Source: CAYMLL01 sp964390645 (GTDB lineage: Bacteria; Planctomycetota; UBA8108). Taken from it: a stretch of DNA of 42,076 nucleotides. Below, one piece after another: positions 17,473 through 26,341 of this stretch (position 1 is its first letter; each line of letters starts with the position of its first letter). The notes beneath the pieces are model-generated. The model saw only the letters and a program-made list of their open reading frames with translations. It was not told the origin of the DNA and did not search any database. The DNA lies in NCBI GenBank assembly GCA_964390645.1, contig CAYMLL010000025.1, positions 1 through 42,076 on the forward strand, given 5' to 3'. The position numbers and the translations under genes are program-made.

Positions 17473-18495
17473 TCAGCATCCCGGCTCCAGCAAGACCTTG
17501 AGCCCTCTGCGTTCGCGAACACGTTTGACGGCTTCTTCAAACTCATCGAATACGAAACGATGTGTGACGATCGGTAACGTCGCAAAACGGTCTTCAACGA
17601 TCAGGTCCCAGATGCGATCCTGCTCGCCGAGGGATCCTGAGTAGGTGCTGATCACACGACGCTCGCTCTTGAACAGGTCATTGAGCTCGACGCCCGCGAG
17701 CTCGCCTTCCGGAGCGTGTGCGAAGAGTACGACACTTCCACCGGCTCTGGTCAACCGGAGCGAAGTCGAGAGCGCCTGCGATCCTCCGACCGTATCGAAG
17801 ACGACATCCGCGCCCAGAGAGGTGACGCGCGAAACCGCTTCAACAGCTTCCGTCGGATCGAACGCGGCAGAGGCGCCGAGCTTCGTCGCCAGATCGCGGC
17901 GACTCTCCCGTGGCTCGATGACGACAACGCGCAGCTCTGGTAAGACCGCACGGAGCACAACCACGTGGAGCAAGCCCATGCTGCCGCCCCCGAGAACGAC
18001 GGCGGTTCCGGACTCGCCGATCCCCGACCGCTCGACGCCTCGCAAGACGCACGAGGCCGGCTCGAGAAACACGGCAACTTCGTCGGCTACCCCCTGCGGG
18101 ACAACACGAGCAGCCCTGCTCACCGCACGCTCTCGGATCAGCACGAGCTCGCTGAACCCACCTGGCTCGATGAGATTCTCTCGAAAAGCCACGCACATCG
18201 TCTGACTGCCGCGGTCGCAAAGATCGCACTCTCCGCACGCGACGTGATGCGGCGCGACCACACGATCGCCGATCGAGAATCCCGTCACACCGCTCCCGAG
18301 TTCCTCCACGATGCCGACGATCTCATGCCCGAGAACGGTGCCCGGCTGGACGGAGTCATTCGCGACCTTGAAGAGGTCCGTGCCGCAGAGTCCGCAGACT
18401 CGAAGCCGCAGCAGGATCTCACCTTTTCCAACAGTGGGTCGCGAGCGGACCTCGACACATGTTCGCCCCTTGCCCGTGTACGCGACGACTTTCAT
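17473..18495 (-). CDS. Zinc-type medium-chain dehydrogenase (first copy)
   Basis: The 340-residue MDR-family dehydrogenase is paralogous to the next gene in the operon. The catalytic zinc ligands are Cys37 (CGTD) and His57-Glu58 (GHE), the structural zinc cysteines are at 87, 90, 93 and 101, and the cofactor motif is VVLGGGSMGLL. The ATG at 18495 gives the canonical MKVVAYTGKG start; an upstream in-frame start would run into the thiolase gene. It begins 10 bp after the fadA stop and ends 1 bp before the second dehydrogenase. Placement after thiolase suggests handling of an alcohol or ketone linked to acyl-CoA metabolism. The sequence alone does not identify the substrate. Confidence 0.8.
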   Translation of the reverse strand: MKVVAYTGKGRTCVEVRSRPTVGKGEILLRLRVCGLCGTDLFKVANDSVQPGTVLGHEIVGIVEELGSGVTGFSIGDRVVAPHHVACGECDLCDRGSQTMCVAFRENLIEPGGFSELVLIRERAVSRAARVVPQGVADEVAVFLEPASCVLRGVERSGIGESGTAVVLGGGSMGLLHVVVLRAVLPELRVVVIEPRESRRDLATKLGASAAFDPTEAVEAVSRVTSLGADVVFDTVGGSQALSTSLRLTRAGGSVVLFAHAPEGELAGVELNDLFKSERRVISTYSGSLGEQDRIWDLIVEDRFATLPIVTHRFVFDEFEEAVKRVRERRGLKVLLEPGC

Positions 18496-18505
18496 GCCAC
18501 GAGGT

Positions 18506-19681
18506 TCATCGCAACTGGAAGACTCCGGCCGCGCCCATGCCTCCACCGACGCACATCGTCACCAGGGCGAGATGCCCACCACGACGACGGAGCTCCTCGA
18601 GAGCCGTGACGGCGAGACGTGCGCCCGTACATCCGAGTGGGTGACCAAGGGCGACGGCACCGCCGTTGACGTTCACCTTCTCCGGCGGCAGATTCAGCTC
18701 ACGCATCACCGCAAGGGCTTGCACCGCGAACGCCTCGTTGAGCTCGATGATGTCGATGTCATCCAGCGTCACGCCCGCCTGTGCGAGCGCCTTCGGCACG
18801 GCCTCCACCGGACCGATCCCCATGATCTCGGGAGCAACTCCTGCGACCGCATAGGAGCGTAGCGTCGCGATCGGCTCGAGACCCAGCTGCTCGGACTTTT
18901 CTTCGCTCATGACGACGACCGCTGCCGCGCCATCCGACATCTGCGATGCATTGCCGGCGGTCACCGTACCCCGCGCTGCGAAGACCGGACGCAGCTTGCC
19001 GAGTCCGTCGACAGAGGTATCCGCGCGGGGACACTCGTCCACCTTGAACTCCACGTTCCGCGACTCGACGGAGCCGTTCTCTCCGGGCATCCTCAAGTCG
19101 AAGGAGTACGGAGCGATCTCGTGCTCGAACTTGCCGGCCTCGATCGCCGCAAGCGCCTTCCGATGACTCTCGAGGGCAAACTGGTCCGCCTCCGTTCGAG
19201 AGATATCGTACTTCTTCGACAGATTCTCCGCAGTCAAGCCCATGCCGAGGTAGACCTCCGGCCAGCCTTCCGCGAAGCAAGGGTTACCGTAGGTACGGTT
19301 GAACATCGCGACCCGGCTCATACTCTCGGTCCCGCCGGCGACAACAACGTCGGCGTGACCACATCGAACCTCGTCGAACGCTTGCGAGATCGTCTGCAGG
19401 CCCGATGAGCAGAACCGATTGATCGTCGCGGCGGAGGTCGTGACCGGAAGATCGGCCTTCAAGGTCGCGATGCGGGCAACGTTCATGCCCTGCTCGCCTT
19501 CCGGAATCGCGCAGCCGATGAGCACGTCGTCCACATCGGCGGGATCGAGCCCCTTCGAACGTGCTACGGACTCCCTGATGACGTGCGCGGCGAGGTCGTC
19601 AGGACGCACCGTTCGCAGCGTGCCCTTCTTGCCTTTCGCCATCGCCGTACGAACGCCACTGGTGATCACTGCTTCTTTCAT
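18506..19681 (-). CDS. fadA: Acetyl-CoA acyltransferase (thiolase)
   Basis: The 391-residue thiolase cleaves 3-ketoacyl-CoA in the last step of beta-oxidation. Its length is standard for the family. The nucleophile Cys91 lies in NRFCSSGLQ, His347 in ALGHPLGCTGAR and the second catalytic Cys377 in TMCVGGGMG. It follows the fadN-type gene by 22 bp, with a GGAAG sequence directly before its ATG. Its direct pairing with the multifunctional beta-oxidation protein makes fatty-acid degradation the likely role. A biosynthetic acetoacetyl-CoA thiolase role is less likely. Confidence 0.92.
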   Translation of the reverse strand: MKEAVITSGVRTAMAKGKKGTLRTVRPDDLAAHVIRESVARSKGLDPADVDDVLIGCAIPEGEQGMNVARIATLKADLPVTTSAATINRFCSSGLQTISQAFDEVRCGHADVVVAGGTESMSRVAMFNRTYGNPCFAEGWPEVYLGMGLTAENLSKKYDISRTEADQFALESHRKALAAIEAGKFEHEIAPYSFDLRMPGENGSVESRNVEFKVDECPRADTSVDGLGKLRPVFAARGTVTAGNASQMSDGAAAVVVMSEEKSEQLGLEPIATLRSYAVAGVAPEIMGIGPVEAVPKALAQAGVTLDDIDIIELNEAFAVQALAVMRELNLPPEKVNVNGGAVALGHPLGCTGARLAVTALEELRRRGGHLALVTMCVGGGMGAAGVFQLR

Positions 19682-19703
19682 CTTCCGGATTCTCCGTGTT
19701 CTC

Positions 19704-22091
19704 TCAGTTCCGCAGCGGCTTGCCGGTTTTCAGCATGTGGGAGATCCGCTCGAGAGTCTTCTCCTCTCCGAGAAGGCTGAGAAACACCTCCCGCTCGAGA
19801 TCCAGCAGGTGCTGCTCCGTGACCTTGAACTCCGCGTCGATATCGCCACCACAGAGAACGTACGCGAGCTTCGTCGCGAGGAACTCGTCATACTCGCTGA
19901 TGAATCCGCCAGCACGGTACTGGCTCAGGAGGATCCGCATCTCTGCGATCCCGGGCGCTCCGGCAACCGTGACCGCGTCCCGCTCGCGAGGAGCGCAATA
20001 CCCGTCCTCGGCAAGCGAGAGCACGCGTCGCTTTGCGTCACCGAGCGTGCGATCTCGATTCATGCTCACGGCATCCCGTGAGCTCAGGAAACCGAGCCCG
20101 AAACCTTCCGCCGCGCTCGTCGATATCTTTCCGGTCGCGATGATCTCGAAGAAGTGGCGCACGTACCCGAAGGAGTCGACCGGAACGCCCTCGGGCGCTG
20201 CCTCCCCCGCACGACATGCCATCTCACGTATTCCGCCGCCTGCAGGGATCAGGCCGACTCCAAGCTCCACGAGCCCGATGTACGTCTCCGCGGCAGCCTG
20301 CACGCGATCACACGCGAGAGGGATCTCGCATCCCCCGCCGAGCGCCATGCCTTGCACCGCGGCGACGATTGGCCTGCCTGCGTATCGAATCCGCATGGCG
20401 GTCCTGTGAAAGTTGCGGATCAACGCGTCGATTGCGGTCCACTTCTGCTCCTTGGCCGCGCCGGCGAGTTCGACGAGGTTCGCCCCGACAGAAAAGTTTG
20501 TCGCCTGATTCCCGATGACGACGCCGGCCCAGCTGCCGGACTCGGCAACGTCGCACGCCTCGCTGATCATGTCGAGAGTCTCACCCGAGATGCTGTTCAT
20601 CTTCGAATGAAACTCGACGCAGAGGACCCCTTCTCCGATGTCCAGAATGGTCGCGCAGCGATTCGAGCTCAGCGGCTTGCTGCGTGCGCGAACGTCGTCG
20701 AGAAGCAGCACTCCCCTGCGCCCCGGAACGGGCTTGCGGTCTCCGTTGGCGACGTTGAAGACGACCTCGCGTCGTTCCTCGCCGTCACCGACTCGGTCGT
20801 AGAACGACTCGTGCCCGCTCTCCAGGAGCTCCTCGACGAGAGGCGGCACGTCGACACCCTCACCGCGAAGGCGTTCGGCGGTCTCGCGCACTCCGAGCGC
20901 GTCCCAGAGCTCGAAGGGCCCGAGCTCCCAGTTGAAGCCCCAGCGCATCGCCCGATCGACCGAGACGATCTCGTCGCTGATTTCGGGCACGCGCCTCGCG
21001 CTGTACACGAGCGTCGTGGAGATCACCTTCCACACGTATGTCGCCGCCGCGTCGTCGCCCGATACGAGCGTCTTGATCTTCGCAGCGAGAGTCTGCTGCT
21101 TTTTCGCGGCGTCGAGCGACGCGAATCTGACCGACTTCTGCTCCCGGTACTCGAAAGCGTCGAGGTCGAGGACCAAGATGTCGCGACCCTGCTTCCTGTA
21201 GAAACCCGCGCCGGACTTCCGGCCAAGACGGCCCTCGGCAACCATGCGCTCGAGCCACTCGGGCGGCGTGAAGAATTCGCGACTCTCATCGTCCGGAACC
21301 AGACGATGACAGTTCTTCATCACCATGACCGCGACATCGATACCGACAAGGTCGTGCAGCCTGAAGGTCGCGGTCGCGGGCCGCCCGATGACCGGCCCGG
21401 TGATCGCGTCTATCTCCTCGATCGACAGCCCCGAATCGGCCTGAAATGCGCAAGACGCGCCCATACAGAAGACGCCGATGCGGTTGGCGATGAAGTTCGG
21501 CGTGTCCTTGCAATCGACGACACCCTTTCCGAGTCGAACCTCCGAGAATTCGCGAATCGTGTCGTACACCTCGGGGAGCGTCTCGGGACCTGTCACCACC
21601 TCGAGGAGGAACATGTAGCGCGGAGGGTTGAAGAAATGCGTGATCAAGAAATGGCGTCGAAAGTCGTCATCGAATCCATCGACGAGCAGGTTCAGCGCCA
21701 GACCCGATGTGTTCGAAGAGACGATCGATCCAGGGCGTCGCGCCGCTGCGATCTTCTCGTAGAGTGACCGCTTGACGTCGAGGTCCTCGGTAACAGCCTC
21801 GACGATCCAGTCGCATTCGCCCAGCCTGTCGAGATCGTCCTCGACGTTGCCGATCTCGACGAGATTCGCGTTCGTCTCCTGCATGAAAGCCGCCGGCTTC
21901 GAGTTCATCGCCCTGGCAATCGCCCCGGAAGCGAAGCGAGATCGGGCCTTCGGATCCTTGCACTCCTCCGGCGAGAGATCCGGGGGGACGATGTCGAGAA
22001 GCACGCAAGACACTCCGGCATTCGCAAGGTGCGTCGCGATGCCCGCCCCCATCGTCCCCGCCCCGATCACGGCGGCCTTCTTGATCAACAT
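19704..22091 (-). CDS. fadN: 3-hydroxyacyl-CoA dehydrogenase / enoyl-CoA hydratase (FadN type)
   Basis: The 795-residue bifunctional beta-oxidation enzyme has the FadN domain order, with the dehydrogenase first and the hydratase last; FadB has the reverse. The NAD-binding motif GAGTMGAG starts at residue 10. The dehydrogenase core includes SSNTSGLAL, ITHFFNPPRYMFLLEVV and DTPNFIANRIG. The hydratase half contains VEFHSKMNSIS, NFSVGANL and GMALGGGCEIPLACDR. The start is the ATG at 22091, preceded by AAGGAAG; a TTG at 22106 in frame lacks that site. It acts together with the FadA thiolase encoded next. The start lies 16 bp after the rarA stop codon, so the two are probably co-transcribed. Confidence 0.92.
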   Translation of the reverse strand: MLIKKAAVIGAGTMGAGIATHLANAGVSCVLLDIVPPDLSPEECKDPKARSRFASGAIARAMNSKPAAFMQETNANLVEIGNVEDDLDRLGECDWIVEAVTEDLDVKRSLYEKIAAARRPGSIVSSNTSGLALNLLVDGFDDDFRRHFLITHFFNPPRYMFLLEVVTGPETLPEVYDTIREFSEVRLGKGVVDCKDTPNFIANRIGVFCMGASCAFQADSGLSIEEIDAITGPVIGRPATATFRLHDLVGIDVAVMVMKNCHRLVPDDESREFFTPPEWLERMVAEGRLGRKSGAGFYRKQGRDILVLDLDAFEYREQKSVRFASLDAAKKQQTLAAKIKTLVSGDDAAATYVWKVISTTLVYSARRVPEISDEIVSVDRAMRWGFNWELGPFELWDALGVRETAERLRGEGVDVPPLVEELLESGHESFYDRVGDGEERREVVFNVANGDRKPVPGRRGVLLLDDVRARSKPLSSNRCATILDIGEGVLCVEFHSKMNSISGETLDMISEACDVAESGSWAGVVIGNQATNFSVGANLVELAGAAKEQKWTAIDALIRNFHRTAMRIRYAGRPIVAAVQGMALGGGCEIPLACDRVQAAAETYIGLVELGVGLIPAGGGIREMACRAGEAAPEGVPVDSFGYVRHFFEIIATGKISTSAAEGFGLGFLSSRDAVSMNRDRTLGDAKRRVLSLAEDGYCAPRERDAVTVAGAPGIAEMRILLSQYRAGGFISEYDEFLATKLAYVLCGGDIDAEFKVTEQHLLDLEREVFLSLLGEEKTLERISHMLKTGKPLRN

Positions 22092-22107
22092 CCGTCTTCC
22101 TTTCAAA

Positions 22108-23484
22108 TCAGGTCGAGCTCTTGCGCTGCTCCGTCCGCAGCCACTCCAGCCGCTCCTTCAAACGCTTCTCGTAGCCCTCCTCTCCGGGCGTGTAGAACGA
22201 CCGACCTTGAAGGCCGCTCGGGAGGTACTGTTGCGACACCCAGTGTTCTCGGAACGCGTGCGGGTACTTGTACCCTTTTCCGTGACCCAGCCCCTTCTTG
22301 TCCCGGGACGGATCCTTGAGATGATCAGGAACCTCGTCGTCTTCCCCCATATCGACCGCTCGCAGCGCCTCGAAATAGCCCATCGTGCTGTTCGATTTCG
22401 GCGCCATCGAAAGGTGCAGGACGGCCTGCGTCAGCGCGAACTGGCATTCCGGAAGACCGACGAAGCGCACGGCGTCCTGCACGGCATTCGCGACGACGAG
22501 CGCCATCGGATCCGCCATACCGACGTCCTCGCTGGCAAAGATCAACAGACGGCGTACGATGAACTCCGGATCCTCTCCCGCCCGGATCATGCGGGCGAGC
22601 CAGAACAGAGACGCATCGGGATCGGAGCCGCGAAGACTCTTGATGAACGCGCTGATCATGTCGTAGTGGACGTCGCCGTCCTTGTCGTAGAGCAGCGCGC
22701 GTTGCTGGATTGACTCCTCCGCGACGGTGAGGTCGATGACGGTACGACCGTCATCGCCTGCAGGGGTCGTCACGACCGCCAGCTCGAGAGCGTTGAGAGC
22801 GTTGCGCGCATCCCCGGCGGCCAGCCGGATGATGTGCTCGATCGCATCGTCGCGCACCTCGACGCTCAACTTACCGTAGCCTCGCTCCTCGTCATCGAGT
22901 GCATGTTCGACAATGGTCCGCAGGTCGACGTCCTCGAGCCTCTTGAGCTCGAAGACTCGCGATCGACTGACGAGCGCCTTGATGACCGAGAAGTACGGGT
23001 TCTCCGTCGTCGCCCCGATAAATGTGATCGTGCCGTTCTCGACGTGCGGCAGGAGGGCGTCCTGCTGCGCCTTGTTGAATCGATGCACCTCGTCGACGAA
23101 GAGAATCGTCCGCCGCGACGGCTCGATCAGCTTCGGCTGCAGCCTCTCTCTCGCGCGCGCGACCACCTCGCGAATCTCCTTGACCCCCGCAAGAACGGCG
23201 TTGAGCGTCTCGAACGCCGAGCAGGTCGAACCGGCGATGACCCGGGCCAGGGTCGTCTTACCAGAACCCGGCGGCCCCCAGAAGAGCAGCGAAGTGATAC
23301 GGTCCGCCTCGATCGCCCGCCGCAGCAGCTTTCCCTCGCCAAGGATGTGGCTCTGCCCGACGTACTCGCCGAGCCGGCGAGGTCGCATTCGAGCGGCCAG
23401 AGGCATGCCGGCGGCGACGTCTCCCAGGAGGGAGCTGTCGTCCCTGGGCTCCGGAGGAGTGGAGGATGGCCGAGGCGATCGCAT
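22108..23484 (-). CDS. rarA: Replication-associated recombination ATPase RarA (MgsA)
   Basis: The 458-residue AAA+ protein acts at stalled replication forks. Walker A GPPGSGKT is at 70-77. Walker B reads ILFVDEVHRFNKAQQD, and the sensor region IGATTENPYF is characteristic of the RarA/MgsA/WRNIP1 family. The C-terminal part has the typical FPHAFREHWVSQQYLP-like ending (here YPHAFREHWVSQQYLP). The frame is open upstream, but the ATG at 23484 gives the normal length and a typical Pro-rich N-terminus that leads into LAARMRPRRLGEYVGQ. No good Shine-Dalgarno sequence precedes it. It is the first gene of the minus-strand run leading into beta-oxidation genes, which is an odd functional pairing. Confidence 0.93.
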   Translation of the reverse strand: MRSPRPSSTPPEPRDDSSLLGDVAAGMPLAARMRPRRLGEYVGQSHILGEGKLLRRAIEADRITSLLFWGPPGSGKTTLARVIAGSTCSAFETLNAVLAGVKEIREVVARARERLQPKLIEPSRRTILFVDEVHRFNKAQQDALLPHVENGTITFIGATTENPYFSVIKALVSRSRVFELKRLEDVDLRTIVEHALDDEERGYGKLSVEVRDDAIEHIIRLAAGDARNALNALELAVVTTPAGDDGRTVIDLTVAEESIQQRALLYDKDGDVHYDMISAFIKSLRGSDPDASLFWLARMIRAGEDPEFIVRRLLIFASEDVGMADPMALVVANAVQDAVRFVGLPECQFALTQAVLHLSMAPKSNSTMGYFEALRAVDMGEDDEVPDHLKDPSRDKKGLGHGKGYKYPHAFREHWVSQQYLPSGLQGRSFYTPGEEGYEKRLKERLEWLRTEQRKSST

Positions 23485-23616
23485 CGGGGCGTATCGTAAC
23501 ACCCGGCCAAGAAAGAAGGTGGTGCAGAAGTTCCGTAAACGCGAGCCCGACCGGGCTCCGTGTCCGCCCCGGAACGGCGAGGGACGTTCCGCTGAGAGGT
23601 CCGGAGCGACAGTGCC

Positions 23617-23645
23617 TTGAGCCAGAGCACGAGACTCCCTATAAT
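23617..23645 (+). promoter_or_regulatory. Sigma-70 promoter for the DksA-like gene
   Basis: TTGAGC (23617-23622) is followed after exactly 17 bases by a perfect TATAAT (23640-23645). This is the best housekeeping promoter seen in the window. Transcription would start near 23652, giving a leader of about 150 nt before the preferred DksA-like start at 23801. Confidence 0.7.
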
Positions 23646-23673
23646 CCGCTCGCGCTCCACCTCCGGGTGCGAT

Positions 23674-23757
23674 ATGAGCGAACGGGTGGTAGTCTCCAAG
23701 AGGTTGAGAGAACAGCTGGGCGGCTCCGGCGAAACCGACTCGCGACGCAATGCCTGA
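23674..23757 (+). CDS. Possible 27-residue leader peptide
   Basis: An ATG about 22 nt after the predicted transcription start opens a 27-codon frame beginning MSERVVVSKRLREQ and ending with TGA at 23755-23757. It lies entirely in the leader of the DksA-like gene, and its stop overlaps the alternative upstream ATG (23750) of that gene. There is no strong ribosome binding site and no recognised family, so it may be chance. It is listed because its position right after a strong promoter is suggestive. Confidence 0.25.
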   Translation: MSERVVVSKRLREQLGGSGETDSRRNA

Positions 23758-23800
23758 CGCGTCGATCGATCGCGTCGCCGTGCGTAAACGAACGAGATAT

Positions 23801-24214
23801 ATGAACGCCAACAACACTCACTCGCAGTACTCCCCGGAGGAGTTCAAGTCGTTCCGCAAGGCACTGATCGACAAGCGCGAGACCCTGACGCAGAGCCAGG
23901 CTTCCCAGCTCGACGCGATCAAGAACTCGCAGGGGCACCACCTCGCGGACCTCGAGGAGATGGGAGACAGCGCGGACACGGACTCCCTCTGCGAGATCAT
24001 GGACATCAGCTCGAGCACCATCGACCTGATCGACCGCGCTCTGACGAAGCTCGGTGACGGATCCTACGGTTTCTGCGAGACTTGCGCCGAGCCGATTCAC
24101 CGCGCACGACTGAAGTATCTGCCCTTCGCCAGCCTCTGCATCGCGTGCCAGCGTGAGCAAGAGAAAGACCCTCGCATGGACGAGAACCCCGTGCCCTTCG
24201 AGGAGCTTCCCTAG
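23801..24214 (+). CDS. DksA/TraR-family zinc-finger protein
   Basis: The 137-residue protein has the DksA layout: an N-terminal helical hairpin (SPEEFKSFRKALIDKRETLTQ) and a middle segment with DSADTDSLCEI. A C4 zinc finger follows, with CETCAEP and then CIACQ. DksA-type proteins bind the RNA polymerase secondary channel and tune promoters during stress; others in this superfamily are of unknown role. The ATG at 23801 gives a typical length. An in-frame ATG at 23750 would add 17 residues and start inside the possible leader peptide. It stands alone behind a strong promoter and diverges from rarA. Confidence 0.8.
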   Translation: MNANNTHSQYSPEEFKSFRKALIDKRETLTQSQASQLDAIKNSQGHHLADLEEMGDSADTDSLCEIMDISSSTIDLIDRALTKLGDGSYGFCETCAEPIHRARLKYLPFASLCIACQREQEKDPRMDENPVPFEELP

Positions 24215-24526
24215 TCTCGAGTCTCGCCATCGTCCGCCGGCCCGGTCTGCCTTGATCGACCTTCCGGGGAGTGCTTGCGAAGCTCTGCACACCGGCCTGC
24301 CTCGGAAGAGTCGGCTCAGCGCGAGAACAGCCATCGCGCCCGAACGCCTCGTCACCAGGACCCGTGTTGCCCGAACCGGGCGTGCACCGCATCTTCTGTG
24401 CGGTGGCGACTCGATCTCGAACCCGACAACACGCAGGGTCCGCCCGCGCATCCTCTCACCGGGCTGCTGACCTCGAGTCCTGCACCTTCCGGGACAGCCC
24501 TGATCGGGAGGGGTACATTCCCTCCG
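24215..24526. terminator. Convergent gap with three hairpins
   Basis: This 312-bp gap lies between the tail-to-tail DksA-like and cupin genes. It holds GCCCG-AAC-CGGGC (24369-24381) and an adjacent hairpin with arms CACCGCA (24385-24391) and TGCGGTG (24399-24405). A third hairpin has arms GGAGGG (24507-24512) and CCCTCC (24520-24525). The third begins just past the cupin stop codon and is the likely cupin terminator. None has a long T-tract. No gene is supported in the gap. Confidence 0.45.
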
Positions 24527-24892
24527 TCACCCCACACGCACATCGTCCTGTGCCTGCCACGGCGGATCGACAAGGGCGATGAAATGGAGCGCCTCTGTGC
24601 CCGTGTTCTCGATCCACTGGGTCGACCCTGCAGGGATGACGACACTGTCCCCCTCTCCGAGCTCCTCCGTCTCCTCTCCGATGTGCATGCGGCCGCTTCC
24701 ACTCAGGACCACGTAGACCTCGGTCTGTCGCACGAGCGTATGGGGAAAGGTCGCGCCACCGGCGTCGACCCAGGCATGTGCAAGCGAGTACGGCAGCACG
24801 ACATCGTCGCGATCGGGGTGGAGTGACTCCTGCAGACGACAGCCGTCGTTGGCGGTTATCTCCGCACAATCACTCAGCCTCTTGATGAACAT
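24527..24892 (-). CDS. Small cupin-domain protein
   Basis: The 121-residue protein is a single cupin_2 barrel. It has the first cupin motif around PHTLVRQTEVYVVLSGSGRMHIG and the second around EGDSVVIPAGSTQWIENTG. The metal-binding histidine pair of motif 1 is partly replaced (H-T then E), and motif 2 has Gln where a His is common, so metal binding may be altered. Such proteins can be sugar-phosphate isomerases, dioxygenases or small-molecule binders, and the sequence does not decide. An AGGAGA sequence lies 8-9 bases before the ATG. The 252-bp gap upstream holds no gene. TGACGTCA and several ACGTC repeats there may be regulatory. Confidence 0.8.
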   Translation of the reverse strand: MFIKRLSDCAEITANDGCRLQESLHPDRDDVVLPYSLAHAWVDAGGATFPHTLVRQTEVYVVLSGSGRMHIGEETEELGEGDSVVIPAGSTQWIENTGTEALHFIALVDPPWQAQDDVRVG

Positions 24893-25144
24893 CCGGTCCG
24901 GTCTCCTGCTCGACTCTCCTGGCGAAATCCGCTGACGTCACCGTTCGACGTCGATTCTGAACCAGAGATTACGTCAAACGTCGAGAGGGTGTCAGGGGCC
25001 TTTTCTTCGACCGACGATCGACCGTACGCCGGCGAGCAAGCGACGGAGCCTCCTTGCGTCCCCGTGCAAAGCGTCGGAATCCGCTCACGAGGCCGCCCCG
25101 AGACACCCACCGAAGCCCCTGCACCCGTCGCGGGAAGAACCGGG

Positions 25145-26341
25145 TCAGTCAGCCCCCGAGTCGCCGAGCCCGATCTCGCGCCCCTTCCAGAGCGGGCCTC
25201 TCCCCCGGAAGTGGCTCCACGCCGAGAGCACGGTCATCCACATGTAAAAGACGCTCGCGACCGGAAGGAGCAGTGCGTATCGCGGCGCCACCCCGTGGTG
25301 TCTGACGGCCGGTAGAACCAGCCAGGTCTGAATCGCCCATGCGACCGAGGCCGCGAGGCCGACGAGTGGTTCATCCTTCACCGCCGCGACGACGCAGAGA
25401 AACGGCGGCGAGACGAAGAGCACGAGAAGAGCGAGAAGGGTCAGCACGAGCAGCGCGTAGCTGTAGCGCAACTGGTCGAAGGCTGTGCGCGAGACCATCG
25501 TGAGGATCTGGCCGAGTCTCTCGTAACCGCGGATCGACACCATCGACGAACAAAGCCCCAGCCACAGACGGCCTCCCCGAGTCTTCACCCGCCGGGCGAG
25601 GTTGACGTCGTCGATCACGGCACCGCGAATCGAGTCGAGCCCGCCGATCGCCTCGAGCATCTTCCGCGACACGAGCACGCACCCCCCCGCGGCGGCTGCG
25701 ACGCGCGAATGGTCCTTGCGTACGCGACGAAACGGAAACATCAGCTGGAAGAACCAGACGAAGGCGGGAATCAGGAGACACTCCCAGAAGGTCACTGCGC
25801 GCAGACGCGCCATCACCGAGACGAGGTCACGCCCCTCGTCGCGCGCAAGTCGCCGCAGCGCACGGATGGACCCGGGCGGATGCTCGATATCAGCGTCGGT
25901 GAAGAGAATCCACCGCACCCGCTTCACCTCGGGCCCCGCGAGGATGTGCTCGACGGCACGCTGGAGCGCCCAGATCTTCCCCGACCACCCATCCGGGGTC
26001 GATGTGCCTTCCAGAACCTCGGCTCGGCCGCGTGGCGCAGCGTCCTCGATGAGCCTTCGGGCGACATCGCCCGTGCCGTCACCGGAGCGATCGTCGACGA
26101 GAACGAGGTGGGCGAAGTCGTCGCCCTGCGCGAGCAACGAAGCGAGCGATCGCTCGAGCACATCCGCCTCATCACGCGCCGGGATCGCGACAGCCACGTC
26201 GTCGCACTGGCCGCCATCGTCCACGTCTGCGGAGCCGGGCCGCAGCGCAAGGCGTCCGGGCCAGCGACGCGGTCGGTCCAGGAGAATGCCGCCCCAGAAC
26301 AGCAGAACGGCCAGAGCCCAGGCGAGCAGTGCAGGGCTCAA
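25145..26341 (-). CDS. Membrane glycosyltransferase family 2, HpnB-like
   Basis: The 398-residue protein resembles hopene-associated glycosyltransferase HpnB. It begins with one membrane helix, followed by a GT-A catalytic domain. That domain has IPARDEADVLERSLASLL, LVDDRSGDGTGD, PDGWSGKIWAL, the TDADIEH metal site and a later RGAVIDDVNLARR motif. About three to four C-terminal membrane segments follow. It probably glycosylates a polyprenoid or carotenoid lipid at the cytoplasmic membrane face. The start is a TTG at 26341 that overlaps the upstream gene's TGA as TTGA. No ATG lies nearby in frame, and this overlap mimics the ATGA coupling seen elsewhere in the window. Carotenoid glycosyltransferases are the main alternative. 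Confidence 0.75.
   Translation of the reverse strand: MSPALLAWALAVLLFWGGILLDRPRRWPGRLALRPGSADVDDGGQCDDVAVAIPARDEADVLERSLASLLAQGDDFAHLVLVDDRSGDGTGDVARRLIEDAAPRGRAEVLEGTSTPDGWSGKIWALQRAVEHILAGPEVKRVRWILFTDADIEHPPGSIRALRRLARDEGRDLVSVMARLRAVTFWECLLIPAFVWFFQLMFPFRRVRKDHSRVAAAAGGCVLVSRKMLEAIGGLDSIRGAVIDDVNLARRVKTRGGRLWLGLCSSMVSIRGYERLGQILTMVSRTAFDQLRYSYALLVLTLLALLVLFVSPPFLCVVAAVKDEPLVGLAASVAWAIQTWLVLPAVRHHGVAPRYALLLPVASVFYMWMTVLSAWSHFRGRGPLWKGREIGLGDSGAD

Noticed and set aside
20154..21767. 537-codon plus-strand open frame antisense to fadN
   Set aside because: It lies wholly opposite a well-supported beta-oxidation gene and has no domain features.
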